A stretch of 64,000 bases of DNA. It comes from Saccharopolyspora sp. SCSIO 74807. Lineage in GTDB: Bacteria; Actinomycetota; Actinomycetes; Mycobacteriales; Pseudonocardiaceae. The DNA is taken from contig NZ_CP146100.1 in the NCBI RefSeq assembly GCF_037023755.1, positions 4,619,501 through 4,683,500 on the forward strand, read 5' to 3'. Positions 25,804-35,601 of the stretch are shown in pieces. How positions within the stretch are numbered: the stretch's first letter is position 1; each line of letters begins with the position of its first letter. Both the position numbers and the translations under genes were made by a program. The notes beneath the pieces are model-generated. The model was not told the DNA's origin. It saw only the letters and a program-made list of their open reading frames with translations, and did no database searches.

Positions 25804-26838
25804 TCAGGGCTGCACGAGGACCTTCAGCGCCTCCCGGTCGGCCATCGCCCGGTAGCCCGCGGGGACGTCGTCGAGACCGACGGTCCGGTCGAACACCTTG
25901 CCGGGCTGGACCCTGCCGATGAGCACGTCGGGCAGCAGGTCCTCCACGTAGGCGCGGGCCGGCGCGACACCGCCGGTGAGCGTGATGTTGCGGAAGAACG
26001 TGCCCGCGCCCATCGGCACCTGCTCGTACTGCGGCGCACCGACCCGGCTGACCGCACCGCCGTCCCGGACCACCTCGAGCGCGGTCTCCAGCGCCGGTTC
26101 CAAGCCCACGCATTCCAGCACGGTGTGCGTGCCGTCGCCGCCGGTCAGGTCGCGCACCCGCGCGGCGCCCTCCGCGCCCCGCTCCGCGACGACGTCGGTG
26201 GCGCCGAACTCGCGGCCGAGGTCGGTGCGGTCGGTGTGCCTGCCCATCAGCACGATCCGCTCGGCGCCGAGCCGCTTGGCCGCCAGCACCGCGCAGAGCC
26301 CGACCGCGCCGTCGCCGATCACGGTCACCGACGTGCGCGGCCCGACTCCCGCGGTCACGGCGCTGTGGTGGCCGGTGGGGAACACATCGGACAGCGTCAG
26401 CAGCGAGGGCAGCAGCTCCGAATCCTCACCGACCGGCAGCTTCACCAACGTGCCTTGAGCTTGCGGGACGCGCACGGCCTCGCCCTGGCAACCGTCCACA
26501 TCGCCCACGCCCCACATTCCGCCGTGGCGGCAGGAGGTTTGCAGGCCCTCGGCGCAGAAGTCGCAGGTGTTGTCCGCCCATACGAACGGCGATACGACCA
26601 CGTCTCCAGCCTTGAGCCCGGTTACGTCCGAGCCGGTCTCTTCGACGACGCCGAGGAATTCGTGCCCGATGCGCTCGCCCTGCTGCGAAGGTCCCATCGA
26701 CCCGTACGGCCACAGGTCGCTGCCGCAGATGCAGGAGCGCAGCACCCGCACGACGGCGTCGGTGGGCTCGTGCAGCTTCGGGTCCGGCACGTGTTCCACT
26801 CGCACGTCACCGGCACCGTGAATCACAGTCGCTCGCAT
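25804..26838 (-). CDS. Zinc-dependent alcohol dehydrogenase (MDR superfamily)
   Basis: A 344-residue medium-chain dehydrogenase. The catalytic-zinc region is CICGSDLWPYG...GHEFLGVVEE, and a structural-zinc-like loop CDFCAEGLQTSCRHGG is present. The NAD(P) fold has GDGAVGLCAVLAAKRLGAERIV. ATG 26838 begins the typical MRATVIHGAGDVRVE; the open frame upstream is spurious. The substrate is unknown, though the CxxxxD...W pattern suits small alcohols or aldehydes. It is divergent from the acyl-CoA ligase gene with 289 bases between them. Confidence 0.87.
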   Translation of the reverse strand: MRATVIHGAGDVRVEHVPDPKLHEPTDAVVRVLRSCICGSDLWPYGSMGPSQQGERIGHEFLGVVEETGSDVTGLKAGDVVVSPFVWADNTCDFCAEGLQTSCRHGGMWGVGDVDGCQGEAVRVPQAQGTLVKLPVGEDSELLPSLLTLSDVFPTGHHSAVTAGVGPRTSVTVIGDGAVGLCAVLAAKRLGAERIVLMGRHTDRTDLGREFGATDVVAERGAEGAARVRDLTGGDGTHTVLECVGLEPALETALEVVRDGGAVSRVGAPQYEQVPMGAGTFFRNITLTGGVAPARAYVEDLLPDVLIGRVQPGKVFDRTVGLDDVPAGYRAMADREALKVLVQP

Positions 26839-27127
26839 TGCAGCTCTTCCAATCCAACGAGAGTCCTTCCGCGCGGCATACCCGCTGCGCGGTCCGGTCA
26901 TTACCGGCCCGGCGCGGTGTCCCGGCAGGCTCGATCCCTGCGGAGCGCGGCCGCCGGTCCCGGCGCGCGGCACCGGCAATGCAACAGGTGCGGGCGGGGA
27001 TGTGGGAGGGCCTGTCGAGCCGGGTAACGCCGGAACCCCCACTGCCTTGCCCCCGGGCGGCACTGTCCGATGTAGTGGCAGCGACATCGATCGGTGCCGC
27101 AGCGTCGCGGGAAAGCGGGGGCCCAGC

Positions 27128-28729
27128 ATGGCCGGAGACAGCATGGCCGAAGACGAGTCCGTGGCGCGCGCACGCCAGCACGCGATCGGCGATCTCCTGC
27201 ACCGGACCGCCCGGCGCAACCCGCACAAGCTCGCCGTGGTGGCCGGTGAGCAGCGGTTCAGCTACGCGGAGTTCGACGCCGCGGTGAACCGGACCGCGCA
27301 CGCGCTGGCCGAGCGCGGGCTGGTCAAGGGCGACCGGCTGGCGCTGCTGAGCCGCAATTCGTGGCAGTTCGCGGTGATCGCGTTCGCCACCGCGAAGCTG
27401 GGCGTGGTGCTGGTGCCGATCAACTTCATGCTCACCGCCGACGAGATCGCCTACATCCTCGGCCATTCCGGGGCCGGCGGCGTGATCGTCGAGGATTCGC
27501 TGGGCACCACGGCCGAGCAGGCGCTGCACCAGGCCGATGTCCGCGGTGGCGTCCGCGGCTGGATCCCGCTCGGCGGCCAGGACCCGTCGCCCGGGTGGGA
27601 AAGCGTGGACCCCTGGTGGCAGGACGGCCCGGCGCACGCCCCCGACGTGCTCATCGCCGATGACGACCCGCTGCGGCTGATGTACACCTCGGGCACCGAG
27701 TCGCGGCCGAAGGGCGCGATGCTCAGCAGCCGCTCGCTGATCGCGCAGTACGTCAGCTGCATCGTCGACGGCGGCATGAGCGCCGACGACGTCGAGGTGC
27801 ACGCGCTGCCGATGTTCCACTGCGCGCAGCTGGACTGCTTCTTCTCCACCGACGTCTACCTCGGCGCGACCAACGTCATCCTGCCCGGCCCCGACCCGGC
27901 GGCGCTGCTGGCGACGATCGAGCGGGAGCGGGTCACCAAGCTGTTCTGCCCGCCTACCGCGTGGATTTCGCTGCTGCGCCACCCGGATTTCGACAAGACG
28001 GACTTGTCCAGTCTGCGCAAGGGTTACTACGGCGCGTCGCCGATGCCGGTGGAGATCCTGCGGGAGCTGCGGGAGCGGTTGCCCGGCGTGGCGCTGTGGA
28101 ACTTCTACGGGCAGACCGAGATGGCCCCGCTGGCCACGATCCTGCGCCCGCACGAGCAGCTGGAACAGGCGGGCAGCGCGGGTGTCGCGGCGACCAATGT
28201 GGAGACTCGGATCGTCGACGAGCGCGACGAACCCGTCGCACCGGGCGAGGTCGGGGAGATCGTGCACCGCAGCCCCCATGCCGCGCTGGGCTACTACGAC
28301 GACCCGGACAAGACCGCGGAGGTCTTCCGCAACGGCTGGTTCCACACCGGCGACCTCGGCACCTTGACCGCGGACGGCTACCTCTCGGTGGTCGACCGGA
28401 AGAAGGACATGATCAAAACCGGCGGGGAGAACGTCGCCAGCCGCGAAGTGGAGGAGGCCGTCTACGAACTCGCCGGGGTGGCCGAGGTCGCGGTGTTCGG
28501 CATCGCCCACCCGCGTTGGGTCGAGGCGGTCACCGCGGTCGTGGTGCTCAAGGACGGCGTCGCGCTCACCGGCGAGGACGTCCGCACGCACCTTTCCGGC
28601 AGGCTGGCCGGGTTCAAGCGGCCGAAGTACGTCGTGTTCACCGATGCGCTGCCGAAGAACCCCAGCGGCAAGATCCTGAAACGGCAGCTGCGCACCGATT
28701 ACGCGTCACTGTCCGAACAGGACGGATGA
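27128..28729 (+). CDS. AMP-forming acyl-CoA synthetase (long/medium chain)
   Basis: An ANL-family ligase of 533 residues with YTSGTESRPKG (about 193-203), YGQTEMAPL, GWFHTGDLGTL, DRKKDMIKTGGENVAS and catalytic-lysine region LPKNPSGKILKRQLR. It activates an acyl acid via acyl-AMP. Glu replaces Thr in the P-loop-like motif, which the family tolerates. ATG 27128 is my start; ATG 27143 is equally possible. It is followed by a perfect bidirectional terminator. Confidence 0.84.
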   Translation: MAGDSMAEDESVARARQHAIGDLLHRTARRNPHKLAVVAGEQRFSYAEFDAAVNRTAHALAERGLVKGDRLALLSRNSWQFAVIAFATAKLGVVLVPINFMLTADEIAYILGHSGAGGVIVEDSLGTTAEQALHQADVRGGVRGWIPLGGQDPSPGWESVDPWWQDGPAHAPDVLIADDDPLRLMYTSGTESRPKGAMLSSRSLIAQYVSCIVDGGMSADDVEVHALPMFHCAQLDCFFSTDVYLGATNVILPGPDPAALLATIERERVTKLFCPPTAWISLLRHPDFDKTDLSSLRKGYYGASPMPVEILRELRERLPGVALWNFYGQTEMAPLATILRPHEQLEQAGSAGVAATNVETRIVDERDEPVAPGEVGEIVHRSPHAALGYYDDPDKTAEVFRNGWFHTGDLGTLTADGYLSVVDRKKDMIKTGGENVASREVEEAVYELAGVAEVAVFGIAHPRWVEAVTAVVVLKDGVALTGEDVRTHLSGRLAGFKRPKYVVFTDALPKNPSGKILKRQLRTDYASLSEQDG

Positions 28730-28747
28730 GTGCGGCGGCGATGAACC

Positions 28748-28781
28748 GGCGCCCTCGCCCGGCGTCGCGGGCGAGGGCGCC
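28748..28781. terminator. Strong bidirectional hairpin terminator
   Basis: Perfect 14-bp stem (arms 28748-28761 and 28768-28781) with a six-base loop between the convergent acyl-CoA ligase and poxB genes. Confidence 0.85.
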
Positions 28782-28789
28782 GCATCCGG

Positions 28790-30523
28790 TCACGGCCGCG
28801 GGATGTTGCGCAGGTTGCTGCGCGCCAGGTCGAGCATCTTGCCGACACCGCCGCTGAGCACGGTTTTGCCCGCGGCCAGCGCGAATCCGCGCACCATCTC
28901 GCGGCTGATCTTGGGCGGGATGGACAGCGCGTTCGGGTCGGTGACCAGCTCGACCACCGCGGGCCCCGGCTCGGCCAGCGACTTGCTCAGCGCCCCGCGG
29001 ACGTCGCCGGGCTCGGTCACCCGCCGCGAGCGGATCCCGCAGGCTTCGGCGATGGCGCTGAAGTCGACCGGCGCGTGGTCGGTCTCGTAGTCCGGCAGCC
29101 CGTCGACCATCATCTCCAGCTTGACCATGCCGAGGCTGGCGTTGTTGAACAGCACCACCTTCACCGGCAGATCGTAGGCGGCGAGCGTGAGCAGATCGCC
29201 CATCAGCATGGCCAGCCCGCCGTCGCCGGAGACCGAGACGACCTGCCTGCCGGGCTCGGCCAGCTGCGCCCCGATCGCGTGCGGCAGCGCGTTGGCCATG
29301 CTGCCGTGCCGGAACGAACCGACGACGCGGCGCTTGCCGTTCGGAGTGAAGTACCGGGACGCCCACACGTTGCCCATCCCGGTGTCCACTGTGAACACGG
29401 TGTCGTCGGCGGCGACGTCGTCCAATATGGACGCCGCGTACTCCGGGTGGATCGGTTTGTGGTCCTCGATCCTGGTGGTGTAGGCGTCGACGACCTTCTC
29501 CAGGGCGCGGGCGTGCTCGTGCAGCGTCCGGTCCAGGAACTCGCGGTCGGTGCGCTGCGCCAGCTTCGGCAGCAGGCCGTCGATCGTCGCCTTGACGTCG
29601 CCGTGCACGCCGAGGTCCAGCGTGGTGCGCCGACCCAGCCGCTCCGGATCGATGTCCACCTGCACGGTCCTGGCCTGCGGCAGGAAGTCGTCGTAGGGGA
29701 AGTCGGTGCCCAGCAGCACGACCCGGTCGGCTTCGTGCATCGCGTCGTGGCAGGCGCCGTAACCGAGCAGCCCGCTCATGCCGACGTCGTAAGGATTGTC
29801 GTGCTGGATCCACTCCTTGCCGCCGAGCGAGTGCCCGACCGGGGCGTTCAGCCGCCCGGCCAGCTGCATTACCTCGTCGTGCGCGTGGGCGCAGCCCGCG
29901 CCGCAGAACAGCATGACCTTCTTGCTGTCGTCGAGCAGTCCGGCGAGTTCGTCGAGCTGCTCCTCGCGCGGAACGACGGGCGCCGACGGGGGAAGCGTGA
30001 CCTGCTCCTGACCGGGGTGTGCGGCCTTCTGCTCGGAGACGTCGCCGGGCAGCGTCAGCACCGACACGCCACCGCGCCCCAGCGCGGTCCGCATCGCGGT
30101 GCGCAGCAGCCGCGGCATCTGCCCGGACTGCGACACCAGCTCGCTGAAGTGGCTGCACTCCTGGAACAACCGGTCGGGGTGGGTCTCCTGGAAGAACCCG
30201 GTGCCGATCTGCGCGGACGGGATGTGCGAGGCGATGGCCAGCACCGGGGCGCCGCTGCGGTGCGCGTCGTACAAGCCGTTGATCAGGTGCAGGTTGCCCG
30301 GGCCGCAACTGCCCGCGCACACCGCCAGCTCGCCGGTGACCTGGGCCTCGGCGGCGGCCGCGAACGCCGCGGTCTCCTCGTGCCGAACGTGGACCCACTC
30401 GATCCCGTCGGTGCGGCGCACCGCGTCCACGATCGGATTGAGGCTGTCGCCGACGATGCCGTAGATCCGGCGGACACCTGCGTTGCGCAAGGTGTGCACC
30501 AGCTGCTCGGCCACTGTGGTCAC
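28790..30523 (-). CDS. poxB: Thiamine-diphosphate pyruvate dehydrogenase (quinone)/pyruvate oxidase
   Basis: A 577-residue ThDP enzyme of the PoxB group. The N-terminal domain has RHEETAAFAAAAEA with the cofactor-activating Glu50. The middle FAD domain includes GKEWIQHDNPYDVGMSGLLGY. The C-terminal ThDP motif GDGGLAMLMGDLLTLAAYDLPVKVVLFNN is intact. The expected reaction is oxidative decarboxylation of pyruvate to acetate and CO2 with electrons passed to quinone at the membrane. A LysR-type gene is divergent across 96 bases and probably regulates it. Confidence 0.88.
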   Translation of the reverse strand: MTTVAEQLVHTLRNAGVRRIYGIVGDSLNPIVDAVRRTDGIEWVHVRHEETAAFAAAAEAQVTGELAVCAGSCGPGNLHLINGLYDAHRSGAPVLAIASHIPSAQIGTGFFQETHPDRLFQECSHFSELVSQSGQMPRLLRTAMRTALGRGGVSVLTLPGDVSEQKAAHPGQEQVTLPPSAPVVPREEQLDELAGLLDDSKKVMLFCGAGCAHAHDEVMQLAGRLNAPVGHSLGGKEWIQHDNPYDVGMSGLLGYGACHDAMHEADRVVLLGTDFPYDDFLPQARTVQVDIDPERLGRRTTLDLGVHGDVKATIDGLLPKLAQRTDREFLDRTLHEHARALEKVVDAYTTRIEDHKPIHPEYAASILDDVAADDTVFTVDTGMGNVWASRYFTPNGKRRVVGSFRHGSMANALPHAIGAQLAEPGRQVVSVSGDGGLAMLMGDLLTLAAYDLPVKVVLFNNASLGMVKLEMMVDGLPDYETDHAPVDFSAIAEACGIRSRRVTEPGDVRGALSKSLAEPGPAVVELVTDPNALSIPPKISREMVRGFALAAGKTVLSGGVGKMLDLARSNLRNIPRP

Positions 30524-30619
30524 GTTCGACCTCCCTCGTTTCCGGTTGCACTTCCAGGCTGCCGCAGTACTCCTGATGCGTCCAATGCCTGGATGTCCTG
30601 AGCCTCATGCGGTGGGAGC

Positions 30620-31534
30620 ATGAGTGCCATGGAACTGCAGGTCTTGCGCTACTTCCAGGAGGTCGCCGACGGGGCGACGGTGACCGGCACCGCATCCCGC
30701 GCGCACCTCACGCAGTCGGCGTTGTCCCGCGCGCTGGGCCGGCTGGAGCACGACCTCGGCGCGGCGTTGTTCCAGCGGGTCGGCCGGTCGCTGCGGCTGA
30801 CCACCGCGGGCCGGGTGTTCAAGGAGTACGCGGACACCATCTTGGAGCAGTACGACCGCGCCGGACGAGCCGTCGCCGAAACCGTCGACCCCGAGGCGGG
30901 CGTGATCCCGCTGGCGTTCCTGCACACCTTGGGGACCTGGCTGGTTCCGCCGCTGCTGAGCGGTTTCCGCGAGCAGTACCCGCGCACCCGCTTCCAGCTG
31001 CGCCAGCACGGCGAGGAGGCGCTGCGCCGCGAGCTGCTGGACGGCACCGCCGACCTGGTGATCACCAGCGGTGATCCGGGCGATCCGCTGATCCGCTGGC
31101 AGCGGTTGCTGGTGGAACCGCTGCGGCTGGCCGTCCCGCCGCAGCACCGGCTGGCCCGGCGCAGGCGGGTGCGGCTCGCCGAAGCCGCCGGGGAGACGTT
31201 CATCCTGCTGCGCCAGGGGTACGGGCTGCGCGCGCGGACCGAGGACCTGTGCGGGCAGGTCGGTTTCACCCCCGGCATCGGCTTCGAGGGCGAGGAGGTC
31301 GACACCCTGCGCGGCCTGGTCACCGCCGGTCTGGGCGTTTCGCTGCTGCCGCTGCCGCAGACGGCCACGGACCCGCCGTCCACGACCGAGCCGCCGACGC
31401 CGCACTTGGAGGTCACCGACGTGGAAAGCAGCCGCGACATCGGGTTGGCCTGGCTCGCGGGCCGCGCGCTGCCGCCCGCCTCGGAGCGGTTCCGCGAACA
31501 CGTGCTCAGCCACCCGGCGCGGGCGATGAGCTGA
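30620..31534 (+). CDS. LysR-family transcriptional regulator
   Basis: A 304-residue LysR regulator with N-terminal winged helix ELQVLRYFQEVADGATVTGTASRAHLTQSALSRALGRLEHDLG and a periplasmic-binding-like effector domain (about 90-295). The start is ATG 30620 or 30629. The divergent interval to poxB holds a 7-bp inverted repeat TCCAGGC (30553-30559) and GCCTGGA (30587-30593), possible regulator contacts. By the usual LysR arrangement it controls poxB and itself. Confidence 0.87.
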   Translation: MSAMELQVLRYFQEVADGATVTGTASRAHLTQSALSRALGRLEHDLGAALFQRVGRSLRLTTAGRVFKEYADTILEQYDRAGRAVAETVDPEAGVIPLAFLHTLGTWLVPPLLSGFREQYPRTRFQLRQHGEEALRRELLDGTADLVITSGDPGDPLIRWQRLLVEPLRLAVPPQHRLARRRRVRLAEAAGETFILLRQGYGLRARTEDLCGQVGFTPGIGFEGEEVDTLRGLVTAGLGVSLLPLPQTATDPPSTTEPPTPHLEVTDVESSRDIGLAWLAGRALPPASERFREHVLSHPARAMS

Positions 31535-31635
31535 CGGCGGGAGAACTGCTACGAAGTGAGTGAGGGACCGTTCGCCCCACCTCTTCGGTCGAGCGAGTCC
31601 TTCGCTCCCATGGATCCCGATGAAGGAGACTGCGC

Positions 31636-32802
31636 GTGCGCACCATTCGCGATGTTGCTGCACCGTTGCACACGCTCGATCCGGACGCCCCCGATGAGTC
31701 CGATCTCGAGGCGTTGCGCGAGGTGGTCGGCGACGCCCGCGTCGTCTGCCTCGGGGAGAGCGCGCACTTCACCTCCGAGTTCGCCCTGCTGCACGACCGG
31801 GTGCTGCGGTTCCTGGTCCGCGAACTCGGTTTCTCCGCGTTCGTGCTGGAATCCGGGCTGCCGGAAGGCTTGGCCGTGGACGACTGGGTGCGCGGCGGAG
31901 CCGGGGACGTCGCGGAGATCGCCCGCACCGGGATCACCTGGTCGCTCGGCCGTTGCAGCGAGATGCACGACCAGTTGCGCTGGATGCGCGTGCGCAACCG
32001 AGCCGCATGCCCAGTGCGCTTCTACGGCATGGACGTGCCCGGTTGGTGCCTGAATCCCGCGCCCGGCGTCGCCGGTTGTCTCGCGCGGATCCCCGCGCGA
32101 GCAGGCGACGGCGAGCTGCTGGCCACTGCCGACCTGGGTGCACCCGGTAAAGCACCGGCCCCGGATGCGCCGGGACCTGATACGGCGACAGTCCCGGACG
32201 GGCTGGAGCAGCGGATCGACGAACTCGTCGAACGTGCCGAGTCGGCAGCCGACCAACTTGCGCTGCACTGCGCCCGCGGCGCCCGCAGCGTGCTCGAGTT
32301 CCGCCGTGGCGGTCTTTATCCCGTGCCCGGGCGCAACCTGCGCAACGAGGTGATGGCCGAGAACCTGCGGTGCATCCTGCAACGCGAGGAGCGCATCGTC
32401 GTTGCAGCGCACAACGTGCACCTGCAACGCACGCCCGCCTTCGACGGCACCGCGGCCATCGGCGGCCTGCTGGCTGCCGAGCTCGGCGAGGACCTGGTCG
32501 TGATCGGCACGACCCGCGGCCCGGGCATCGTGCCGGACGTCGATCTCGACGCCGAGCCGTCGCAGCGCTTCGCCACACCGGCCGGACGGATCACTCCACC
32601 ACCGCATTCGCTGGACGCGATCCTGGACACCGCGGGCCTCCCGCACCACCTGGTGGACCTGCGGCGCGCACCCGCGGAGCTGTTCACCGGGGTCACCTGC
32701 ATGGCCGGGGAGAACCTCCTGGTCGACATCGATCCGCGGCAAGCCTTCGACGCCGTCATCCACGTCCGGCAGATCACGCCAGCCCACGGCACGTCCGATT
32801 GA
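31636..32802 (+). CDS. Erythromycin esterase-family protein
   Basis: A 388-residue member of the Ere/succinoglycan-biosynthesis hydrolase family. GESAHFTSEF near residue 40 carries the conserved E-x2-H, GFSAFVLESG supplies the next acid, and RNEVMAENLRCIL plus AAHNVHLQR supply the later conserved positions. True Ere enzymes hydrolyse the macrolide lactone, but most family members are uncharacterised esterases. GTG 31636 is preceded by AAGGAG at 31621-31626. It converges on the sulfonate permease gene with 11 bases between them. Macrolide activity cannot be asserted. Confidence 0.8.
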   Translation: MRTIRDVAAPLHTLDPDAPDESDLEALREVVGDARVVCLGESAHFTSEFALLHDRVLRFLVRELGFSAFVLESGLPEGLAVDDWVRGGAGDVAEIARTGITWSLGRCSEMHDQLRWMRVRNRAACPVRFYGMDVPGWCLNPAPGVAGCLARIPARAGDGELLATADLGAPGKAPAPDAPGPDTATVPDGLEQRIDELVERAESAADQLALHCARGARSVLEFRRGGLYPVPGRNLRNEVMAENLRCILQREERIVVAAHNVHLQRTPAFDGTAAIGGLLAAELGEDLVVIGTTRGPGIVPDVDLDAEPSQRFATPAGRITPPPHSLDAILDTAGLPHHLVDLRRAPAELFTGVTCMAGENLLVDIDPRQAFDAVIHVRQITPAHGTSD

Positions 32803-32813
32803 GCCAGCGCCGC

Positions 32814-33620
32814 TCAGGACCGCCACCGGGACAGGCGGCGTTCCAGGGTCACCAGGGTCTGGTTGAACGCCAGGCCGAGCAGCGAGATCGTGATGATGCC
32901 CGCGTACATCTGCGGGACCTGGAAGTTGTATTGCGAGGTGTTGATCAGGTACCCGATACCCGCCTTGGCGCCGACCATTTCGGCCGCGACCAGCACGAGG
33001 ATCGAGTTCGCCGCGGCGAGCCGGATCCCGGTGAACACCATCGGGACCGCGGCGGGCAGTACGACCTTGGTGAACACCGCCGTCGAGCCGAATCCCAGCG
33101 ACCGCGCCGATTTGATCAGCAGCGGGTCCACCGTGCGGACCGCGCTGATGGTGTTGAGCAGGATCGGCCAGGTGCAGGCGAACACGATCAGCGCGATCTT
33201 CGAGGACTCGCCCAGGCCGAGCAGCAGCACGAACACCGGTAGCAGCGCGAGTGCCGCGGTGTTGCGGAACAGTTCGAGCAGCGGGTTGAGCAGTTCGCCG
33301 ACCAGCCGGTACCAGCCGATCACGACGCCCAGCGGCACCGCGACGACGATGGCGATGCCGAAGCCCGCGACGGAACGGCCCAGACTCGCCCCGAGGTTCT
33401 CCCACAGCTGCCCGTTCGCCGCGAGCTGCACCCACTGTCCCAGTACTTCGCTGAACGGGGGCAGGAAGATGCTGTCGGCCAGCCCGATGCGCGGCGCGAG
33501 TTCCCACACCAGCAGGAAAACCACGATCGCCGCCGAGGACTTCAGCACGCGCTCGGCGACGTGCCGCGCCGGAATCGCCGACGTGGCACCGGAAGTGGCG
33601 GGCGGTGCGATGCTAGCCAA
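32814..33620 (-). CDS. Sulfonate/taurine-type ABC transporter permease
   Basis: A 268-residue SsuC/TauC-like permease with about six membrane helices and the cytoplasmic loop SARSLGFGSTAVFTKVVLPAAVPMVFTGIRLA, containing the EAA-type motif. Last gene of a three-gene ABC operon; its start overlaps the ATPase end by eight bases. It would form the membrane channel for sulfonate-like compounds. Confidence 0.87.
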   Translation of the reverse strand: MASIAPPATSGATSAIPARHVAERVLKSSAAIVVFLLVWELAPRIGLADSIFLPPFSEVLGQWVQLAANGQLWENLGASLGRSVAGFGIAIVVAVPLGVVIGWYRLVGELLNPLLELFRNTAALALLPVFVLLLGLGESSKIALIVFACTWPILLNTISAVRTVDPLLIKSARSLGFGSTAVFTKVVLPAAVPMVFTGIRLAAANSILVLVAAEMVGAKAGIGYLINTSQYNFQVPQMYAGIITISLLGLAFNQTLVTLERRLSRWRS

Positions 33621-34482
33621 TCGAGATCACCTCGGGGTCTTGGTCGTTCGACGGCGCGTCCTGCGATTCCCGCGCGGCCGCGCGCTCGGCTTGCTGCGCG
33701 CGGTCCACTTCGGACCTAAGCAGACTCCACACGTGATGCCGGTAGTGCGCGAACTCGGGCGAGGAGCGGATGTCCGCCCGTTCGGTGCGCTCGCCGAGGT
33801 CGATGTCGACGACGTCCTTGACCGTTCCCGGCCGCGAGGTCAGCACCGCCACCCGCTGCCCGAGGTGCACCGCCTCGTCGATGCCGTGCGTGATGAACAC
33901 GATGGTCTTGCCGGTGCGTTGCCACAGCCGCAGCAGCTCGTCCTGCAGGGTTTCCCGCGTCTGCGCGTCGAGGGCGGCGAACGGCTCGTCCATCAGCAGC
34001 ACGTCCGGGTCGAAGGCGAGGCTGCGCGCGATCGCGACGCGCTGCTTCATCCCGCCGGAGAGCTCGTGCGGGTAGCGGTCGGCGAACCCGGACAGGCCGA
34101 CCAGGTCCAGGTGTTCCCGCGCGCGTTCGCGGCGCTGCGCGGCGGGCACCTTCTTCGCCTCCAACCCGAATTCCACATTGGACTGGGCGGTGCGCCACGG
34201 CAGCAGCGCGTACTGCTGGAACACGACACCTCGGTTGAGCCCCGGCCCGGTGATCGGCGTGCCGTCCAGCAGGATCCGCCCGGTAGTCGGTGCGTCCAGC
34301 CCGCCCAGCAGGTCCAGCAACGTCGATTTGCCGGACCCGCTCGGCCCGACGATCACGGCTAGTTCGCCGGAGCGGATCCGCAGGTTCACGTCCTGCAGCG
34401 CGGTGAGCTCGCCGTCCGGCGCACCTCTGCCCCCGCGCACGGGGAAAGTGCGGGACACGCCCTCGAAACTGATCTCGGCCAT
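33613..34482 (-). CDS. Sulfonate/taurine-type ABC transporter ATPase
   Basis: A 289-residue ATPase with Walker A GPSGSGKST, Q-loop VVFQQYALLPW, signature LSGGMKQRVAIARSL, Walker B VLLMDEPFAALD and the H-loop FITHGIDEAV. The segment DEPFAALDAQTRETLQDELLRLW is typical of the TauB/SsuB/NrtD group. It belongs to the sulfonate operon and powers import. Confidence 0.9.
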   Translation of the reverse strand: MAEISFEGVSRTFPVRGGRGAPDGELTALQDVNLRIRSGELAVIVGPSGSGKSTLLDLLGGLDAPTTGRILLDGTPITGPGLNRGVVFQQYALLPWRTAQSNVEFGLEAKKVPAAQRRERAREHLDLVGLSGFADRYPHELSGGMKQRVAIARSLAFDPDVLLMDEPFAALDAQTRETLQDELLRLWQRTGKTIVFITHGIDEAVHLGQRVAVLTSRPGTVKDVVDIDLGERTERADIRSSPEFAHYRHHVWSLLRSEVDRAQQAERAAARESQDAPSNDQDPEVISIG

Positions 34483-34489
34483 GGTCTCC

Positions 34490-35512
34490 TCAGTTCTGCG
34501 CGCTCGCGCGGAACGGGTTGAATTCGTTGGTGTAGAGCCCGCGGACGTCGACCGCGCCCGGGGCGACTCGCCCGCTGGTGGTCAGCCGATCCAGCCACGT
34601 GGTGAACTCGCGGTCCTGGATCAGCCCGCCGGGGCTGGGAATTCCAGTGGAACGCCAGTAGGACACGGTGCTGAGGTCCTCGTTCCGGCCGCGTCTGCGG
34701 ATGATGTCGGAGTAGCGGGCCACGACCTCGTCGCGCGGCCGGGTCTGCGCCCAGTGGACCGCGTTCGCGGTGCCCGTGACCAGTTGGCGAGTGGTTTCCG
34801 GGTTCCGCTCGATGAACTCGTCCCGCAGGACGTAGCAACCGGCCGTGAACGCGCCCAACATGCCGAAGTCGCTGAACACCGACCGCAGGCCGCCGTGCGC
34901 GAGCGCCTTCTCGCGCTTGACGTCGGACAGCGACGAAACGTCGAGCTGGCCGGACCGCAACGCCTGCTCGGCACTCACCGGCGGAACCACCACCAGCTGC
35001 ACCGAGTCGACCTCGTCCTGGGTGAGGCCGCCGCGCTCCAGGTAGATCGCGAGCACGTCCTCGTAGTGCGCTCCGAGCGTGTTCACGCCGACCTTCTTGT
35101 CGATGAAATCGCGCGGCCCGCGGATCGGGCTGCGCTGCATGGCGTAGTAGCCGCCGTAGCTGAGGGCGTCGGCACCGTAGTAACCCACGACCGCGGTGAT
35201 GGGTGCCCCCGCGGCGGCGAGCCGCACGATGGCTCCGTTGAAGGCACCGCCGATGTCGGTGTCGCCGGTGACGGTGGCCTGGATGTCCTGCGGACCGCTG
35301 GTGGTGTTGCCGATCCACTCCAGCCGGACGTCCCCGAGCAGTCCGAGATCTTCGGCCAGTTCCGGGTAGAGGACTTCGCCGCTCCAGCCTTGGTAGCGGA
35401 TCACGTTCGTCCGCGGGGAAGCGCTGCTGTGCGCGCATCCACTGAGGACGGAGGTGGTGGCGAGGCCGGACAAGCCGCGCAGGACGGCTCGTCGATCGAT
35501 CGTGCTGGACAC
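34490..35512 (-). CDS. Sulfonate/taurine-type ABC solute-binding lipoprotein, Tat-type signal
   Basis: A 340-residue binding protein with a twin-arginine signal (DRRAVLRGLSG) ending in a lipobox LSGC at about residue 25, so a Tat-exported lipoprotein. The mature part follows the SsuA/TauA/NrtA fold: VTGDTDIGGAFNGAIVRLAAAGAPITAV and KKVGVNTLGAHYEDVLAIYLERGGL. It is the first gene of the leftward ABC operon, 129 bases after a Cys-rich leader peptide and 90 bases after a hairpin, so translation of the leader probably controls it. Confidence 0.85.
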   Translation of the reverse strand: MSSTIDRRAVLRGLSGLATTSVLSGCAHSSASPRTNVIRYQGWSGEVLYPELAEDLGLLGDVRLEWIGNTTSGPQDIQATVTGDTDIGGAFNGAIVRLAAAGAPITAVVGYYGADALSYGGYYAMQRSPIRGPRDFIDKKVGVNTLGAHYEDVLAIYLERGGLTQDEVDSVQLVVVPPVSAEQALRSGQLDVSSLSDVKREKALAHGGLRSVFSDFGMLGAFTAGCYVLRDEFIERNPETTRQLVTGTANAVHWAQTRPRDEVVARYSDIIRRRGRNEDLSTVSYWRSTGIPSPGGLIQDREFTTWLDRLTTSGRVAPGAVDVRGLYTNEFNPFRASAQN

Positions 35513-35601
35513 GGTGAACTCGCTTTCGCGGGCACTTCGCGGCAGGGCGCGGTGCGGGGCGGAGGTGCTGCGGACGGCGCAGGCCGCAGCGAGCTGAAGA
35601 C

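Noticed and set aside
26953-26977. GCCGGT/ACCGGC inverted repeat between the alcohol dehydrogenase and acyl-CoA ligase
   Set aside because: Six-bp arms in very GC-rich DNA with a long spacer are expected by chance.
31636-32802. Macrolide resistance gene
   Set aside because: The protein belongs to the Ere superfamily, but the family is broad and no macrolide-specific residues or antibiotic-cluster neighbours are visible, so I kept the general family name.
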